Shown in pieces: positions 14,780-27,563 of a stretch of DNA of 34,370 nucleotides (positions within the stretch are counted from its first letter, which is position 1; the number at the start of each line of letters is the position of its first letter). The stretch comes from Ignavibacteria bacterium (lineage in GTDB: Bacteria > Bacteroidota > Ignavibacteria > Kapaibacteriales > UBA2268): contig JAAYTD010000045.1 in the NCBI GenBank assembly GCA_012518115.1, positions 1 through 34,370 on the forward strand, in the 5' to 3' direction. A program made the position numbers and the translations under genes. The notes under the pieces were generated by a model that was not told where the DNA came from, ran no database searches, and saw only the letters and a program-made list of their open reading frames with translations.

Positions 14780-17275
14780 TTATTTTTTTGGTTCGGGCGG
14801 AATGATTAACTGCTTATTTGTCGTATCTTTTTCTACTTTTTCGCCGGGAACAAAATCTTCTAACTTCGGTACTAATTTTTCTGGATCAACTTGTTCTAAA
14901 AGTTGATTTTTTATTTTATCAAAATCATCAATTTTATTAATGTTATCTTGCACTCCTTTCTTTACTTTATTCAATAGTTTTTTAGGATCTTTTAAGTCTT
15001 TCCATTCGAAGCCGTCACTATCTTTTTTAGGAGTTAAAAGCAAACTTGAGTCTATAGGTGCAGTTAGTATTTCTCTATTGGCATGATATTGTTTAACTTT
15101 CCGTTCTTTGAGCTCATCGGGAATAGGTTCACCTGATTTTATTAAAGCTAGATATTTTACAGGTAGCTCTAATTCTTTAGCATAGATAGAGTTAGGATAT
15201 TCTTCAATTAATTTTTGATAATAATAGTACGCACTATCATAATTTAATAGTTTTTGCTCAAATATAAATCCTACAGAGTATAAAGACTTGGGTGCATAGT
15301 CTAAGTTTTGCGGATAATTAGTATATACTTTATTAAATTGTTTTATTGCGAATTCATATTCTTCATGTTTCATTAAATCAAAACCTGAATTATATAAAGC
15401 GGTAGCTGTATCCATAATAAAAGCGGCGGTATATCCGAGTTCTGCCATTGCAGCGCGTCCGTGTTCAGTTTTAGGCTGAGTTGCTACAATTAGGTCTAAA
15501 ATAGAGTCGGCTTTTTGTTCGTTAGTATCTCTGACACTTGTAGAATATACATATAGATAATGTGCTGAAACTTCAGATGTCAAAGGTGCTTCCATCGCAG
15601 CTTGATGGTAATAGTAATTTGCCGAGTCTTTGTTTCCTATGTTGTAGTGCAAGCGTGCCAATGAAAAATAAGATTTTGCCATTTCAGCTTTTAGAACGTC
15701 TGTATCTGTTATTTGTATTGTATCTTGTGGTGCACTTAGGTCACGGTGAGGATCATCTACATTAAATTTAACAAACTTTTGATTTATTTGTTTAACTTGT
15801 TTCTCGCTTGATTTTAAATTATTTTCACTTATTGTAATTTTATCTTTGGTATTATCTATAATTTTGACTTGGTTTTCTTGATTTTGTTCACTCTTAACTT
15901 CGTTTAAGTTAGTTTGGTTGTTATTATTTGCTATTTGTTCTTTAGTGTTTTCATCTATTATAATTTGATTTACTGTATTATTAGTATCAAGAGTAATTGT
16001 TTTTTCATTCTCATTATTTGTATTATTTTCTTTTTCTATCATTAATTTGTTCAAATTAATTGTTTTTTGAGCGAGCTCCCAATGATTTAGGAAATCAAAT
16101 AATTTACTAGCTGGTACTGCGATTTGTTTCGGTGTAAATCTTGCAATAGCTATACTTTTTCGAGCGCTAATATATTCGCTATTCATATATTCCTCTACAC
16201 CTTTTTCAAAGTAGTAGGCGTTTTTTGCTTGGCTAGAAGGGTATAGCGAATCGGCTTTTCTTTCCATGATAGGTAATTCAAGAGAATCTTTAGCTAAACG
16301 TGTAGCTAGCATTCTTTGAGCGAAAACATAATCTTTCCATTCTGTAAATTTTCCGTCATTATCTAACTTATTCAGTATTTTTTCAGCATTATAATTATCG
16401 TTAAGTCTAATTAAACAAGATGCATAATATAATTTAGATTCATATTCTGTAACGTAATCAGGTGAAAATTCCATTACTTTTGCATATGCATTTTTTGCGC
16501 GTTCAAATTTTCCCATTCTAAAGAGTATATGAGCCATTTCGCATTGCCATATTGCTTTTATTTTATTATCACTTGATTGAGTAATTGCTTGAAAGTACGG
16601 GCGGACAGCTCCTTCTAAGTCGTTTTCTAATAGAGCCATTTCTGCCTCCATATTAAATGCTTTCGTTAAAATATCGTATCGGTTTTTTAGCCATGCTACA
16701 TCAACAGTTCTTGAAAGCATAGTTTTGCCGGACAAATATTTTTTTTGCAACAGTAAAGTGAATGACATTAGTAGATGAGCATCGGGAGATAGATCGCCTG
16801 TCGGATGTAAGTCTATTAATTCGCTACATTTAATTTGAGCGGGTATCCATTCTTCTTTATAAAAATATGTCTTAGCCATTAAATATAGAGTTCGTTCTAT
16901 ATAGTCGCTTTTTGCACTTTTTGCGAGGATTTTTGAGCCTTTTATTAAAATTGAATCTAACTTAACTTCAACAGATTGTCGCACCGCTTTGGAGACAATA
17001 ATGTCGCTTAAAAACGTCGGCGCCATATTACCTTCTGCGTTGTCAATTTCAGGTATATTTGTTTGAGGAGCTATAACTTTTGGTTGAATTCGTTTTTTTT
17101 CTTTCTGGAAGTCAAATTCTTCTTCCGCTTCTTTCATCAAGCGGTCAGCGTTATAGAAAGTATTAAAGTATGTTGTAAAATTCAAAAAATTTTTACTTTG
17201 ACACGCTGTTATTAGCAAAGTCATAGCTAATAATAAAGAGATTATATATTTGTTTCCGAAGGAGTGTTTTTTCAT
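14780..17275 (-). CDS. Large TPR lipoprotein, SprE/PorW-like
   Basis: An 831-residue protein with a lipoprotein signal ending in the lipobox ITAC (Cys near residue 25). Directly after comes NFTTYFNTFYNADRLMKEAE, a segment seen in large TPR lipoproteins of Bacteroidota and Chlorobi. Degenerate TPR units cover about 80-400 and 535-700. Between them lies a low-complexity Asn/Gln/Glu-rich linker (about 415-500), and the C-terminal tail is Lys/Asp-rich. In Bacteroidota such proteins (SprE, PorW) are needed for type IX secretion and gliding. The assignment rests on architecture and is not certain, but T9SS cargo is present at 30.5-33.2 kb. It is the last gene of a minus-strand operon, 128 bases after the PD40 gene. 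Confidence 0.65.
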   Translation of the reverse strand: MKKHSFGNKYIISLLLAMTLLITACQSKNFLNFTTYFNTFYNADRLMKEAEEEFDFQKEKKRIQPKVIAPQTNIPEIDNAEGNMAPTFLSDIIVSKAVRQSVEVKLDSILIKGSKILAKSAKSDYIERTLYLMAKTYFYKEEWIPAQIKCSELIDLHPTGDLSPDAHLLMSFTLLLQKKYLSGKTMLSRTVDVAWLKNRYDILTKAFNMEAEMALLENDLEGAVRPYFQAITQSSDNKIKAIWQCEMAHILFRMGKFERAKNAYAKVMEFSPDYVTEYESKLYYASCLIRLNDNYNAEKILNKLDNDGKFTEWKDYVFAQRMLATRLAKDSLELPIMERKADSLYPSSQAKNAYYFEKGVEEYMNSEYISARKSIAIARFTPKQIAVPASKLFDFLNHWELAQKTINLNKLMIEKENNTNNENEKTITLDTNNTVNQIIIDENTKEQIANNNNQTNLNEVKSEQNQENQVKIIDNTKDKITISENNLKSSEKQVKQINQKFVKFNVDDPHRDLSAPQDTIQITDTDVLKAEMAKSYFSLARLHYNIGNKDSANYYYHQAAMEAPLTSEVSAHYLYVYSTSVRDTNEQKADSILDLIVATQPKTEHGRAAMAELGYTAAFIMDTATALYNSGFDLMKHEEYEFAIKQFNKVYTNYPQNLDYAPKSLYSVGFIFEQKLLNYDSAYYYYQKLIEEYPNSIYAKELELPVKYLALIKSGEPIPDELKERKVKQYHANREILTAPIDSSLLLTPKKDSDGFEWKDLKDPKKLLNKVKKGVQDNINKIDDFDKIKNQLLEQVDPEKLVPKLEDFVPGEKVEKDTTNKQLIIPPEPKK

Positions 17276-17403
17276 AATTTTATAACTATATGTTATTGTT
17301 TTAATAATACAATATACAATTTTTTATGGTATTTTTAGTAATCGTTTGTTTTTTTTGTTGATTTAATAATTAATTATGCAATTATATTGAGTTAGAATTT
17401 GCA

Positions 17404-18975
17404 TTATTGAGGTAATTCGCTTCTAATTTCTATTATTTTGGGATTAAATTCTTTTAGTTCTACAGTGTTATTTTTGAATTCAATATTTTTTTTCTGCAAT
17501 ATTTTTTTCAATTCATTATAGAAATCTCTGTTTAAGTTAAAGTTTGTTAAAACAACAACTTTATTTGTATAAGGTAAAATATTGTTTAGTTTTTCTAAGA
17601 GCTCTTTGTTATTGCTATAAAAGTCATTAAATTTATCATATTCTGCATATAAGAAAGAGCGGAAATAATTTTTATTACTTATCAAATGTCTTTTCAGCTC
17701 TTTTTTTTCTTTTTTACTTATAGAAAATAGAATTGTGTCATTTAATATATTTTTTTCTTTATCTATAGCTATTACTTGTACTGTGATATTATCTTTTGTA
17801 AATAGTGTTTCTTGTTTATTTAATTCATAGATAATTTTTCTTTCTTTTATGTCTATGTTTATCGTATCGTCTGAGTTGAAAATACAATAGAGCTCTATAG
17901 GATTAAATTCATAATTAAAATCTATATTTATTTGTATAGCTTCGGGTTCAGCAATGAAGTAAGTTTCGTTTTTTAACAAGTTAGATGAGTTCTCAATCTC
18001 TTTAGAACAGAGATTATATTGAGTGTTTTTTGTGATATATATATCATTTACAGGTGTTGATATAGTCATATTGTGTTTTACAAGATCTTTATCTTCGATT
18101 TTTATTTTAGGTTTTGCAGCGTATAGGTCTAATTTTCCTAAACCGTTAGGTCTATCGGAAGCGAAAATAATTGTTCCATCAGGGAGAATAGCAGGATCGC
18201 TTTCGTTAAATTCCGTATTTATATCATTTATAGGAATTGGTTTTCCCCAAGTATTATTTGTAGCTATAGAATAATATAGGTCATATCCGCCGGGTCCATC
18301 GAAACCGTTACTTGCAAATATTAAGACAGAATCAGAAACAAAGCATGGTGTAATTTCATTAGAAGTTGAATTTAATTCGTCCAGTGGCGTAAACATTCCC
18401 CACGTGTTGTCATCTTGTCGATAAGCTATCCAAAGATCAGTGTCTTTATTTGCTTTTTCACGATTTGAAGAAAATATCATTATTTTTTGATTAGGTGAAA
18501 TTGTTGGATGTGCAGAAAAAGTTGTATCTATAAAATCCGAAATTGGGATTGGTTTCACCCAAGAATTTCTTTCTATATTAGTTCTATGTAAAGATAGAAA
18601 AGAACCGTATTTTAGAGTATTAAAAGCAGATAGCACAGCATTTTTTTCATCTATAAAAGAGATATATGAGCAGTTTTGTTTTTCTTCGTTAATAGGACTT
18701 CTTAATATCTTATAATCTGCAAAAAGAATCGAGTCGTTTTCATCTAAACTTGCAATATAAAAACATGAATAACCAGTTCTTGTTGAGTTGAAATACAGCC
18801 TATTTTCAAACTTATTGAATGTCGGAGCAAAGTCGTCGGATTTTGAATTAAGAGAAGATAGATTTTGTGGCGTTTGAAATCCGACAGATATATTTTTATC
18901 AAAAGAAATTATATTTTGCGATGGAAGTATCAACAAAATAAAACTAAAAATATAAGCTAAGAACTTACTTTTCAA
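17404..18975 (-). CDS. Secreted PD40 (WD40-like beta-propeller) repeat protein
   Basis: A 523-residue protein with a signal peptide (residues 1-25, MKSKFLAYIFSFILLILPS). PD40/TolB-like propeller repeats cover about 45-290 (APTFNKFENRLYFNSTRTG, HPTISPNQKIMIFSSNRE, TPCFVSDSVLIFASNGFDG, DPAILPDGTIIFASDRPNG). The C-terminal third is not assigned; its last 90 residues have an alternating helix/strand character that might be a very degenerate OmpA-like domain. The start codon is TTG at 18975, two bases after the upstream gene's stop codon begins, with AGGAG at the right distance. An exported envelope protein is likely. Its neighbours on both sides belong to the same operon. Confidence 0.75.
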   Translation of the reverse strand: MKSKFLAYIFSFILLILPSQNIISFDKNISVGFQTPQNLSSLNSKSDDFAPTFNKFENRLYFNSTRTGYSCFYIASLDENDSILFADYKILRSPINEEKQNCSYISFIDEKNAVLSAFNTLKYGSFLSLHRTNIERNSWVKPIPISDFIDTTFSAHPTISPNQKIMIFSSNREKANKDTDLWIAYRQDDNTWGMFTPLDELNSTSNEITPCFVSDSVLIFASNGFDGPGGYDLYYSIATNNTWGKPIPINDINTEFNESDPAILPDGTIIFASDRPNGLGKLDLYAAKPKIKIEDKDLVKHNMTISTPVNDIYITKNTQYNLCSKEIENSSNLLKNETYFIAEPEAIQINIDFNYEFNPIELYCIFNSDDTINIDIKERKIIYELNKQETLFTKDNITVQVIAIDKEKNILNDTILFSISKKEKKELKRHLISNKNYFRSFLYAEYDKFNDFYSNNKELLEKLNNILPYTNKVVVLTNFNLNRDFYNELKKILQKKNIEFKNNTVELKEFNPKIIEIRSELPQ

Positions 18976-18976
18976 T

Positions 18977-19672
18977 TTAATCTCCTAAGAAATTAAAAAA
19001 ATCTTTTTCTTTTCCAAATAGTACTAAAATATCATCATCAGAGAATACAAAATCTGGTTGTGGTATTCCTAAAACCATGTAATCAACTTTTTCATCTTGT
19101 CGCAAAAGTCCATATTTTTTCACTTCTCTTTTAACGGTAACGATATTAAGAGAATATATTTGTCTTAGTTGAGAGTCCAAAACAGAACGACCTATAAGCC
19201 AATCAGGTGTTTTTATTTCATATATGCTATAATCTTCGCTTATTTTATGAGATTCTATAAGGTCGGGAAGTATTAATCTATCAGCTAGATGCTCGGCTGC
19301 TTCTGCTTCAGGGACAAGAGTTTCAGTTACGTTCAAAAGGTTCAACAATCTTTCATGAATTGGATTTAAAACACGATTAAATATCTTTCTTACTCCTATT
19401 TCTTGCAGGACAGCAGTAGTTACAATAGAAGCTTCAAAAAGTTCACCTATAGCAACAATTGTAGCATCCATTTCTTTAACACCAAGACTTTGCATAGCCT
19501 TAGCATCTGTTGAGTCCACAGTAACCGCATAAGAAACAATGTCTTGAAGTGGCTCAACTCGTTCAGGGTTTTTGTCTATAGCTAAAACTTCAGCACCTTT
19601 TTTAGTCAAACTTAAAGCTAGATTATATCCAAAATATCCTAATCCTATAACGCAAAATTTTTTATTTGCCAT
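18977..19672 (-). CDS. RCK (KtrA/TrkA-type) potassium channel regulator
   Basis: A 231-residue protein with an N-terminal RCK_N Rossmann domain: GLGYFGYNLA (8-17) is the nucleotide-binding glycine loop, followed by an acidic residue at the end of the second strand (AIDKNPERV) and VDSTD. An RCK_C domain covers about 140-225. Such proteins bind NAD(H) or ATP/ADP and gate Trk/Ktr potassium channels from the cytoplasm. No channel subunit (KtrB/TrkH) lies next to it. It follows the rhomboid gene by 14 bases and its stop abuts the PD40 start, so all are co-transcribed. Confidence 0.87.
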   Translation of the reverse strand: MANKKFCVIGLGYFGYNLALSLTKKGAEVLAIDKNPERVEPLQDIVSYAVTVDSTDAKAMQSLGVKEMDATIVAIGELFEASIVTTAVLQEIGVRKIFNRVLNPIHERLLNLLNVTETLVPEAEAAEHLADRLILPDLIESHKISEDYSIYEIKTPDWLIGRSVLDSQLRQIYSLNIVTVKREVKKYGLLRQDEKVDYMVLGIPQPDFVFSDDDILVLFGKEKDFFNFLGD

Positions 19673-19686
19673 AGCTTAATTAACAA

Positions 19687-20694
19687 CTAAATTTTTTTAC
19701 TAATTTCCGTTAAAATATATTTTTCTTGTTCTGTCAAACTTTTATATCCATTTGCAGATATTTTATCTAAAATTTCATCAATTTTTTCTTGCGTTATTAT
19801 TACGCCACCTATCTCAATATTATTGAGAACATTAGAACTTTTAGTATGCGTTTTAGGTCGATTTACATTTGTTTGTACATTTTGGTTCGGATTAGACCAA
19901 TGTGCATAATAATTAGAATTTGGATCATTAGATTGATATTTTCGTTCAAAAATGTTACCAGAAGAATTTATTTTCCTGCGACGATTAGAGTTATCAATAT
20001 GTTCATAACTTGGTATTCCAAATTTTACATATTTACGTGCAATTCGGAAAATTGGAGTTCTTTCACCGAATTTAAGAAGTAAAATACCTGTTAATGCACC
20101 ACCAAAGTGAGCAAAATGGGCTATTCCATCTTGAGAAGTAAGACCAATTATAAGTGAGATTGCCATCATACCTATACCAAACACACGAGCTGGTATCGGA
20201 ATAAATAAAGGAAACATAATAATTCTTCTATCAGGGTTAAGCATAGCAAAAGCTATGATTATGCCGTAAAGCGAGCCACTAGCGCCTATAGTAGGAGCAG
20301 TTTGACCCAGCAATGGAGAAATAAGCAAATGAAGTAAGCCCGCACCAATACCTGAAATTAAATAGAAAAATAAATATTTACCGCTGCCCCAAGTTTCTTC
20401 TAACTCTGTACTAAACATATATAGTGCAAACATATTAAAAAACAGATGCCCAAAATCAGCATGAAGAAACTGATATGTTATAAGTTGCCATATACCAAAA
20501 CCAAAGCCGAGAATGCCACTATTAGTAATTGCATAATTATCGTAAATAGGTTGTAAAGCAAAAATATCAATAACCCAATAACGAAGTGGAATTCCCGAGA
20601 CTACTATGCCGCTAAACAATAAATTGTTTATAAAATATATAGCTATATTGAGAATTAAAAGTATTTTTAAAGCCGGTGTAATTCTAAAAAACAT
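19687..20694 (-). CDS. Rhomboid-family intramembrane serine protease
   Basis: A 335-residue protein. Six membrane segments lie within residues 1-210. The catalytic Ser139 is in GASGS (137-141), the catalytic His is in AHFAHFGG (His196 most likely), and His83/Asn87 form the HxxxN pair of the second helix. The C-terminal 120 residues are soluble and polar, ending in a small helical region (IGGVIITQEKIDEILDKI) often found at the end of Bacteroidota rhomboids. It cleaves membrane proteins within the bilayer; the substrate is unknown. It is first gene of an operon with the RCK, PD40 and SprE-like genes. Confidence 0.9.
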   Translation of the reverse strand: MFFRITPALKILLILNIAIYFINNLLFSGIVVSGIPLRYWVIDIFALQPIYDNYAITNSGILGFGFGIWQLITYQFLHADFGHLFFNMFALYMFSTELEETWGSGKYLFFYLISGIGAGLLHLLISPLLGQTAPTIGASGSLYGIIIAFAMLNPDRRIIMFPLFIPIPARVFGIGMMAISLIIGLTSQDGIAHFAHFGGALTGILLLKFGERTPIFRIARKYVKFGIPSYEHIDNSNRRRKINSSGNIFERKYQSNDPNSNYYAHWSNPNQNVQTNVNRPKTHTKSSNVLNNIEIGGVIITQEKIDEILDKISANGYKSLTEQEKYILTEISKKI

Positions 20695-20723
20695 ATTCTT
20701 TTATTTTTATAATAAATTCAAAG

Positions 20724-20731
20724 CAAATATA
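20724..20731 (-). promoter_or_regulatory. Likely -7 element for the rhomboid operon
   Basis: Read on the minus strand this is TATATTTG, a match to TAnnTTTG, about 30 bases before the rhomboid ATG. A good TTTG box at the right spacing is not visible, so the promoter is only partly supported. Confidence 0.4.
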
Positions 20732-21051
20732 AGAAATAATTTGTAAATATTCATAATGCTATAACGAAAAATAATAACAATAGTAACTTAAAACTCAAAA
20801 TTTATATATTTCTATTTTTTTTGTTTATTAACAACTAATTTTGTTAAACTAAGTGTAAGTTTTTATATATAATTAACTTAATTATTAGGTATTAATAAAA
20901 AGCAAACAATTTATAGCTAATATGTTTTTAAAAAGAAATTTAGAAAAAAAACACACAAATTCTTATGAATTTTAGTAAAAAAGATAAGAAATTGCTTAAA
21001 ATTTCGTATTTTTACATTTATTTTAAAAAATTAATAAAATAAATATTTATA

Positions 21052-21059
21052 TAATTTTG
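21052..21059 (+). promoter_or_regulatory. Likely -7 element for thrS
   Basis: TAATTTTG matches TAnnTTTG and lies 28 bases before the thrS ATG; GAGGA follows as ribosome site. No clear upstream TTTG box. The 393-bp divergent gap 20695-21087 is otherwise extremely A/T-rich. I see no T-box, no hairpin of note and no ORF in it. Confidence 0.4.
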
Positions 21060-21087
21060 AAAATTTAAAATTGAGGATTTAAAATAG

Positions 21088-24511
<3,424 letters not shown>

Positions 24512-24542
24512 ATTTTTTAATAAATAATTCATAGATAAAAAA

Positions 24543-25697
24543 ATGAAACAGAAAGTTAATGCTAAACAAGAAGCAAAGAAGCAAGAAGAGAGTAACTGTC
24601 CTCAATTTATAGACAAAAGATTGCGACAAGTACGCTTTAATATGGAAGATAATAAAGTTGATGCTGTATGGGCAACTCATCTACCTAATATACGTTATCT
24701 TACAAATTTTTCTGGATCCGCAGCAACTATGCTGATATTGCCTGACGAAGTCCACTTTTTCACAGATGACAGGTATGAAGAACAGATAAAATTAGAACTA
24801 TTTGATATACCAAACTTACATACGCATATTACGCGTGATCCATTAGGATATACGATGGAAAATAATTTGTTGGACAATAGTCCGAAATTAGGTATTGAAA
24901 CAGAATATATCACACATATGGAAGCTTTAGGAATACGTTCAAAACTAATGACAAAAAGAAAAACGAAAATGTTTCCTGTTGTTAGTTTGCTAGAAAAATA
25001 TACGCAACCTAAATCTCCTGAAGAATTAGAGTCTATAAAAAAAGCATGCAAGATAGCAGAAGAAACTTTTGAAAAAGTACTTAACGACGTAATTAAACCG
25101 GGCGTTTCAGAATTAGATATAGCTATAGAAATAGGATATATTAGTAGAAAATTAGGTTCTGAAGGTGATGCATTCGATACGATTGTAGTTACAGGAAAGC
25201 GAGGCGCGCTAGTACACGGACAGCCAAGTAAAGCTAAGATAAAGAAAAATGATATAGTTTTAATAGATTTCGGTTGTAAAGTAAACGGCTTTTGCTCTGA
25301 TATAACAAGAACGATTTGTGTTGGTAAGCCGACAAAAGAACAAAAAGAAATTTATTCTTTGCTCTATAATGCAATGTCTAACGCAATAGCAGAAGTAAGA
25401 CCCGGAATGAAAGGGAATTTCTTAGATTCTGTTGCAAGAAATATGATAGAAGAAGCGGGATATGGGCAGTATTTCCAACATTCTTTAGGGCATGGAATAG
25501 GATTAGTATGCCATGAAAAACCAATCATTTCATTTAGACTAACTGACCAAATTGTGCCTGAAGATGTTGTACTAGCTATTGAACCCGGGATTTATCTACC
25601 AGACCGCTTTGGAATGCGAGTAGAAGATAATGTAGTTGTAACAAAAGGGAAAAATATAAAACTTACAAATGCTCCCGAAACTCTAATATGCTTATAG
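24543..25697 (+). CDS. M24 metallopeptidase (Xaa-Pro peptidase type)
   Basis: A 384-residue protein with an N-terminal creatinase-like domain (about 25-155) and a C-terminal pita-bread domain. All five metal ligands of the M24 family can be placed: Asp242 and Asp253 (LIDFGCKVNGFCSDITRT), His317 (HSLGHGIG), Glu347 (AIEPGIY) and Glu361 (RVEDNV). It probably removes an N-terminal residue ahead of proline (aminopeptidase P) or splits Xaa-Pro dipeptides. The first 20 residues are Lys/Gln-rich and unusual. It follows guaB by 31 bases and is closed by the terminator at 25732. Confidence 0.9.
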   Translation: MKQKVNAKQEAKKQEESNCPQFIDKRLRQVRFNMEDNKVDAVWATHLPNIRYLTNFSGSAATMLILPDEVHFFTDDRYEEQIKLELFDIPNLHTHITRDPLGYTMENNLLDNSPKLGIETEYITHMEALGIRSKLMTKRKTKMFPVVSLLEKYTQPKSPEELESIKKACKIAEETFEKVLNDVIKPGVSELDIAIEIGYISRKLGSEGDAFDTIVVTGKRGALVHGQPSKAKIKKNDIVLIDFGCKVNGFCSDITRTICVGKPTKEQKEIYSLLYNAMSNAIAEVRPGMKGNFLDSVARNMIEEAGYGQYFQHSLGHGIGLVCHEKPIISFRLTDQIVPEDVVLAIEPGIYLPDRFGMRVEDNVVVTKGKNIKLTNAPETLICL

Positions 25698-25731
25698 AAA
25701 TAAAAAAACATCTATTCTAATAAAATAAAAT

Positions 25732-25768
25732 CCCCGTAAGTAAGAAAAACGGGGGTTCTTTTTTTTAT
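25732..25768 (+). terminator. Rho-independent terminator after the thrS-guaB-M24 operon
   Basis: CCCCGT (25732-25737) pairs with ACGGGG (25749-25754), followed by TTCTTTTTTTT. It lies 35 bases after the peptidase stop and 20 bases before the next gene. Confidence 0.8.
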
Positions 25769-25788
25769 TGATGAACATATAAAACATA

Positions 25789-27390
25789 ATGAAAAAAGTA
25801 AAAATTCCACATACATTTACGATAGTTTTTGTAATAGTAGTAGTATGCGCTGCTATGACTTGGATTATACCGGGCGGAGAATTTGAGCGAAAACTTGTTG
25901 AAGTAAATGGAATAGAAAGGAATATCGTCATACCAAACTCTTTCCAAAACATAGATAGCACGCCACAAACTTGGCAAATATTCACTGCGTTCTTTAAAGG
26001 TTTTGAACGAACTTCTAATATTATTGTCTTTATTTTAATGATTGGAGGTGCATTCTGGATTGTTAATTATACAAATACTATAAACATAGCTATAAGCAAT
26101 TTTTTAAAAGTAGTAGAAAAAGTACAAAAAAATAAAATAATTAACAAAATAGGAGTGAACAACATAGTTATAATTATGATTATGACTATGTTTAGTATGT
26201 TCGGCGCTATATTCGGAATGAGCGAAGAAACAATAGCTTTCATTATTATATTTGTGCCACTAGCTATCTCTATGGGATATGATTCTATTGTTGGTGTGCT
26301 TATTTCGTATGTTGCAGCACATACTGGATTTGCAGGCGCTATGCTAAATCCGTTTACTATAGGAATTGCACAAGGTTTAGCGGGAGTACCGACATTTTCA
26401 GGAATAGAATATAGAATAATATGCTGGGTAATTTTGACTACAATAGCTATTGTATTTACAATATTATATGCAAGAAAAGTTCATAAAAATCCGCAAAAAT
26501 CTATAATGTTTGAAGCTGATAAATTTTGGCGAGAACAGAAAGAAAAAAAAGATGATATAGTACAAGAAACAGAAAACAAAACCAAAGCAAAAGTCGTTTT
26601 TGCCATAATTGCTATTATTATGTGCGTAGTTTCTATAAAATTTCCTTTAACGGAAATTAGTATAGGTGAAAGTAAATATTCATTGCCGTTTTTTCCTATA
26701 TTTACTCCTATTTTTATATTGATGGGCATTAGGGCATTAAGAAAAAACATACATAATTTTATAATTATAATTTTAGCAACTACGATAATAATGCTTGTCA
26801 TCGGTGTTTTAGGTTACCAATGGTATATCAAAGAGATAGCTGCACTTTTCTTTGCTATGGGAATTGTTGTAGGATTAGCGTTCAATCTATCTTTAGACAA
26901 CACTATGAGACTGTTTATTGAAGGTTGCAAAGATATTATGACCGCTGCTATTATTGTAGGAATGGCGGGCGGAATAATAATAATTCTTGAAGATGGAAAA
27001 ATCATAGATACATTGCTCTTTGCAGTTTCACAAGCTATGACTAATACAGGAAAAGAAACGTCAATAGCTGCTATGTATATGATACAAAACATGTTGAATA
27101 TAATCATACCGTCAGGTTCTGCAAAAGCTGCATTAACTATACCGATGATGGTGGAATTTTCTGATATTGTTGGGATTTCAAGACAATTAACTATTATGGC
27201 GTTTCAATTTGGCGATGGTTTTACAAATATGATAACACCAACATCGGGTGTACTTATTGCATGCTTAGGAGTAGGGCGAATACCTTATGAAAAATGGGTA
27301 AAGTTTATATTACCTTTTATACTTATACTTTTTGTTGTAGGATTTTTATTGCTATTGCCACCTTTATATATCCATTTTAATGGATTTTAA
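25789..27390 (+). CDS. YfcC-family membrane carrier
   Basis: A 533-residue integral membrane protein with about 12-13 hydrophobic segments. The N-terminus (IPHTFTIVFV, then TWIIPGGEFER) and the later segments GMSEETIAFIIIFVPLAISMGYDS, NPFTIGIAQGLAG, IIPSGSAKAALTIPMM and FGDGFTNMITPTSGVLIA are as expected for YfcC-type members of the DcuC/ion-transporter superfamily. Relatives are annotated as amino-acid or C4-dicarboxylate carriers; the substrate here is unknown. It lies just after a terminator and has no clear ribosome site or promoter match upstream. A repeat island follows its stop codon. Confidence 0.85.
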   Translation: MKKVKIPHTFTIVFVIVVVCAAMTWIIPGGEFERKLVEVNGIERNIVIPNSFQNIDSTPQTWQIFTAFFKGFERTSNIIVFILMIGGAFWIVNYTNTINIAISNFLKVVEKVQKNKIINKIGVNNIVIIMIMTMFSMFGAIFGMSEETIAFIIIFVPLAISMGYDSIVGVLISYVAAHTGFAGAMLNPFTIGIAQGLAGVPTFSGIEYRIICWVILTTIAIVFTILYARKVHKNPQKSIMFEADKFWREQKEKKDDIVQETENKTKAKVVFAIIAIIMCVVSIKFPLTEISIGESKYSLPFFPIFTPIFILMGIRALRKNIHNFIIIILATTIIMLVIGVLGYQWYIKEIAALFFAMGIVVGLAFNLSLDNTMRLFIEGCKDIMTAAIIVGMAGGIIIILEDGKIIDTLLFAVSQAMTNTGKETSIAAMYMIQNMLNIIIPSGSAKAALTIPMMVEFSDIVGISRQLTIMAFQFGDGFTNMITPTSGVLIACLGVGRIPYEKWVKFILPFILILFVVGFLLLLPPLYIHFNGF

Positions 27391-27470
27391 GAATTTTCAT
27401 AATTTTTCTTTGGTGCGAAAGGGTAGTCGTTTTGAAGTTAGAAGAGAGAAGCAATTGACAATATTTTTTA

Positions 27471-27563
27471 AACCGCAAAGAACACAAAGAGTTACGCAAA
27501 GAGCGCAAAGAAAAATATCAAGCCAAAAATCATAGAAATCATAGAAATCCCATAAATCACAGT
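27471..27563. repeat. CGCAAAG-type and AAATCATAG-type simple repeats
   Basis: The segment 27471-27511 contains four variants of an ACCGCAAAG / ACGCAAAGA / GCGCAAAG unit spaced about 9-12 bases apart. Next comes a tandem AAATCATAG AAATCATAG AAATCC run. Such tracts recur in intergenic DNA of many bacteria. The gene-free stretch 27391-27972 consists almost wholly of this and the three repeat elements that follow. Confidence 0.7.

Noticed and set aside
20695-21087. Possible T-box or other riboswitch ahead of thrS
   Set aside because: No T-box sequence, no stable stem and no terminator/antiterminator pair could be seen in this A/T-rich gap.
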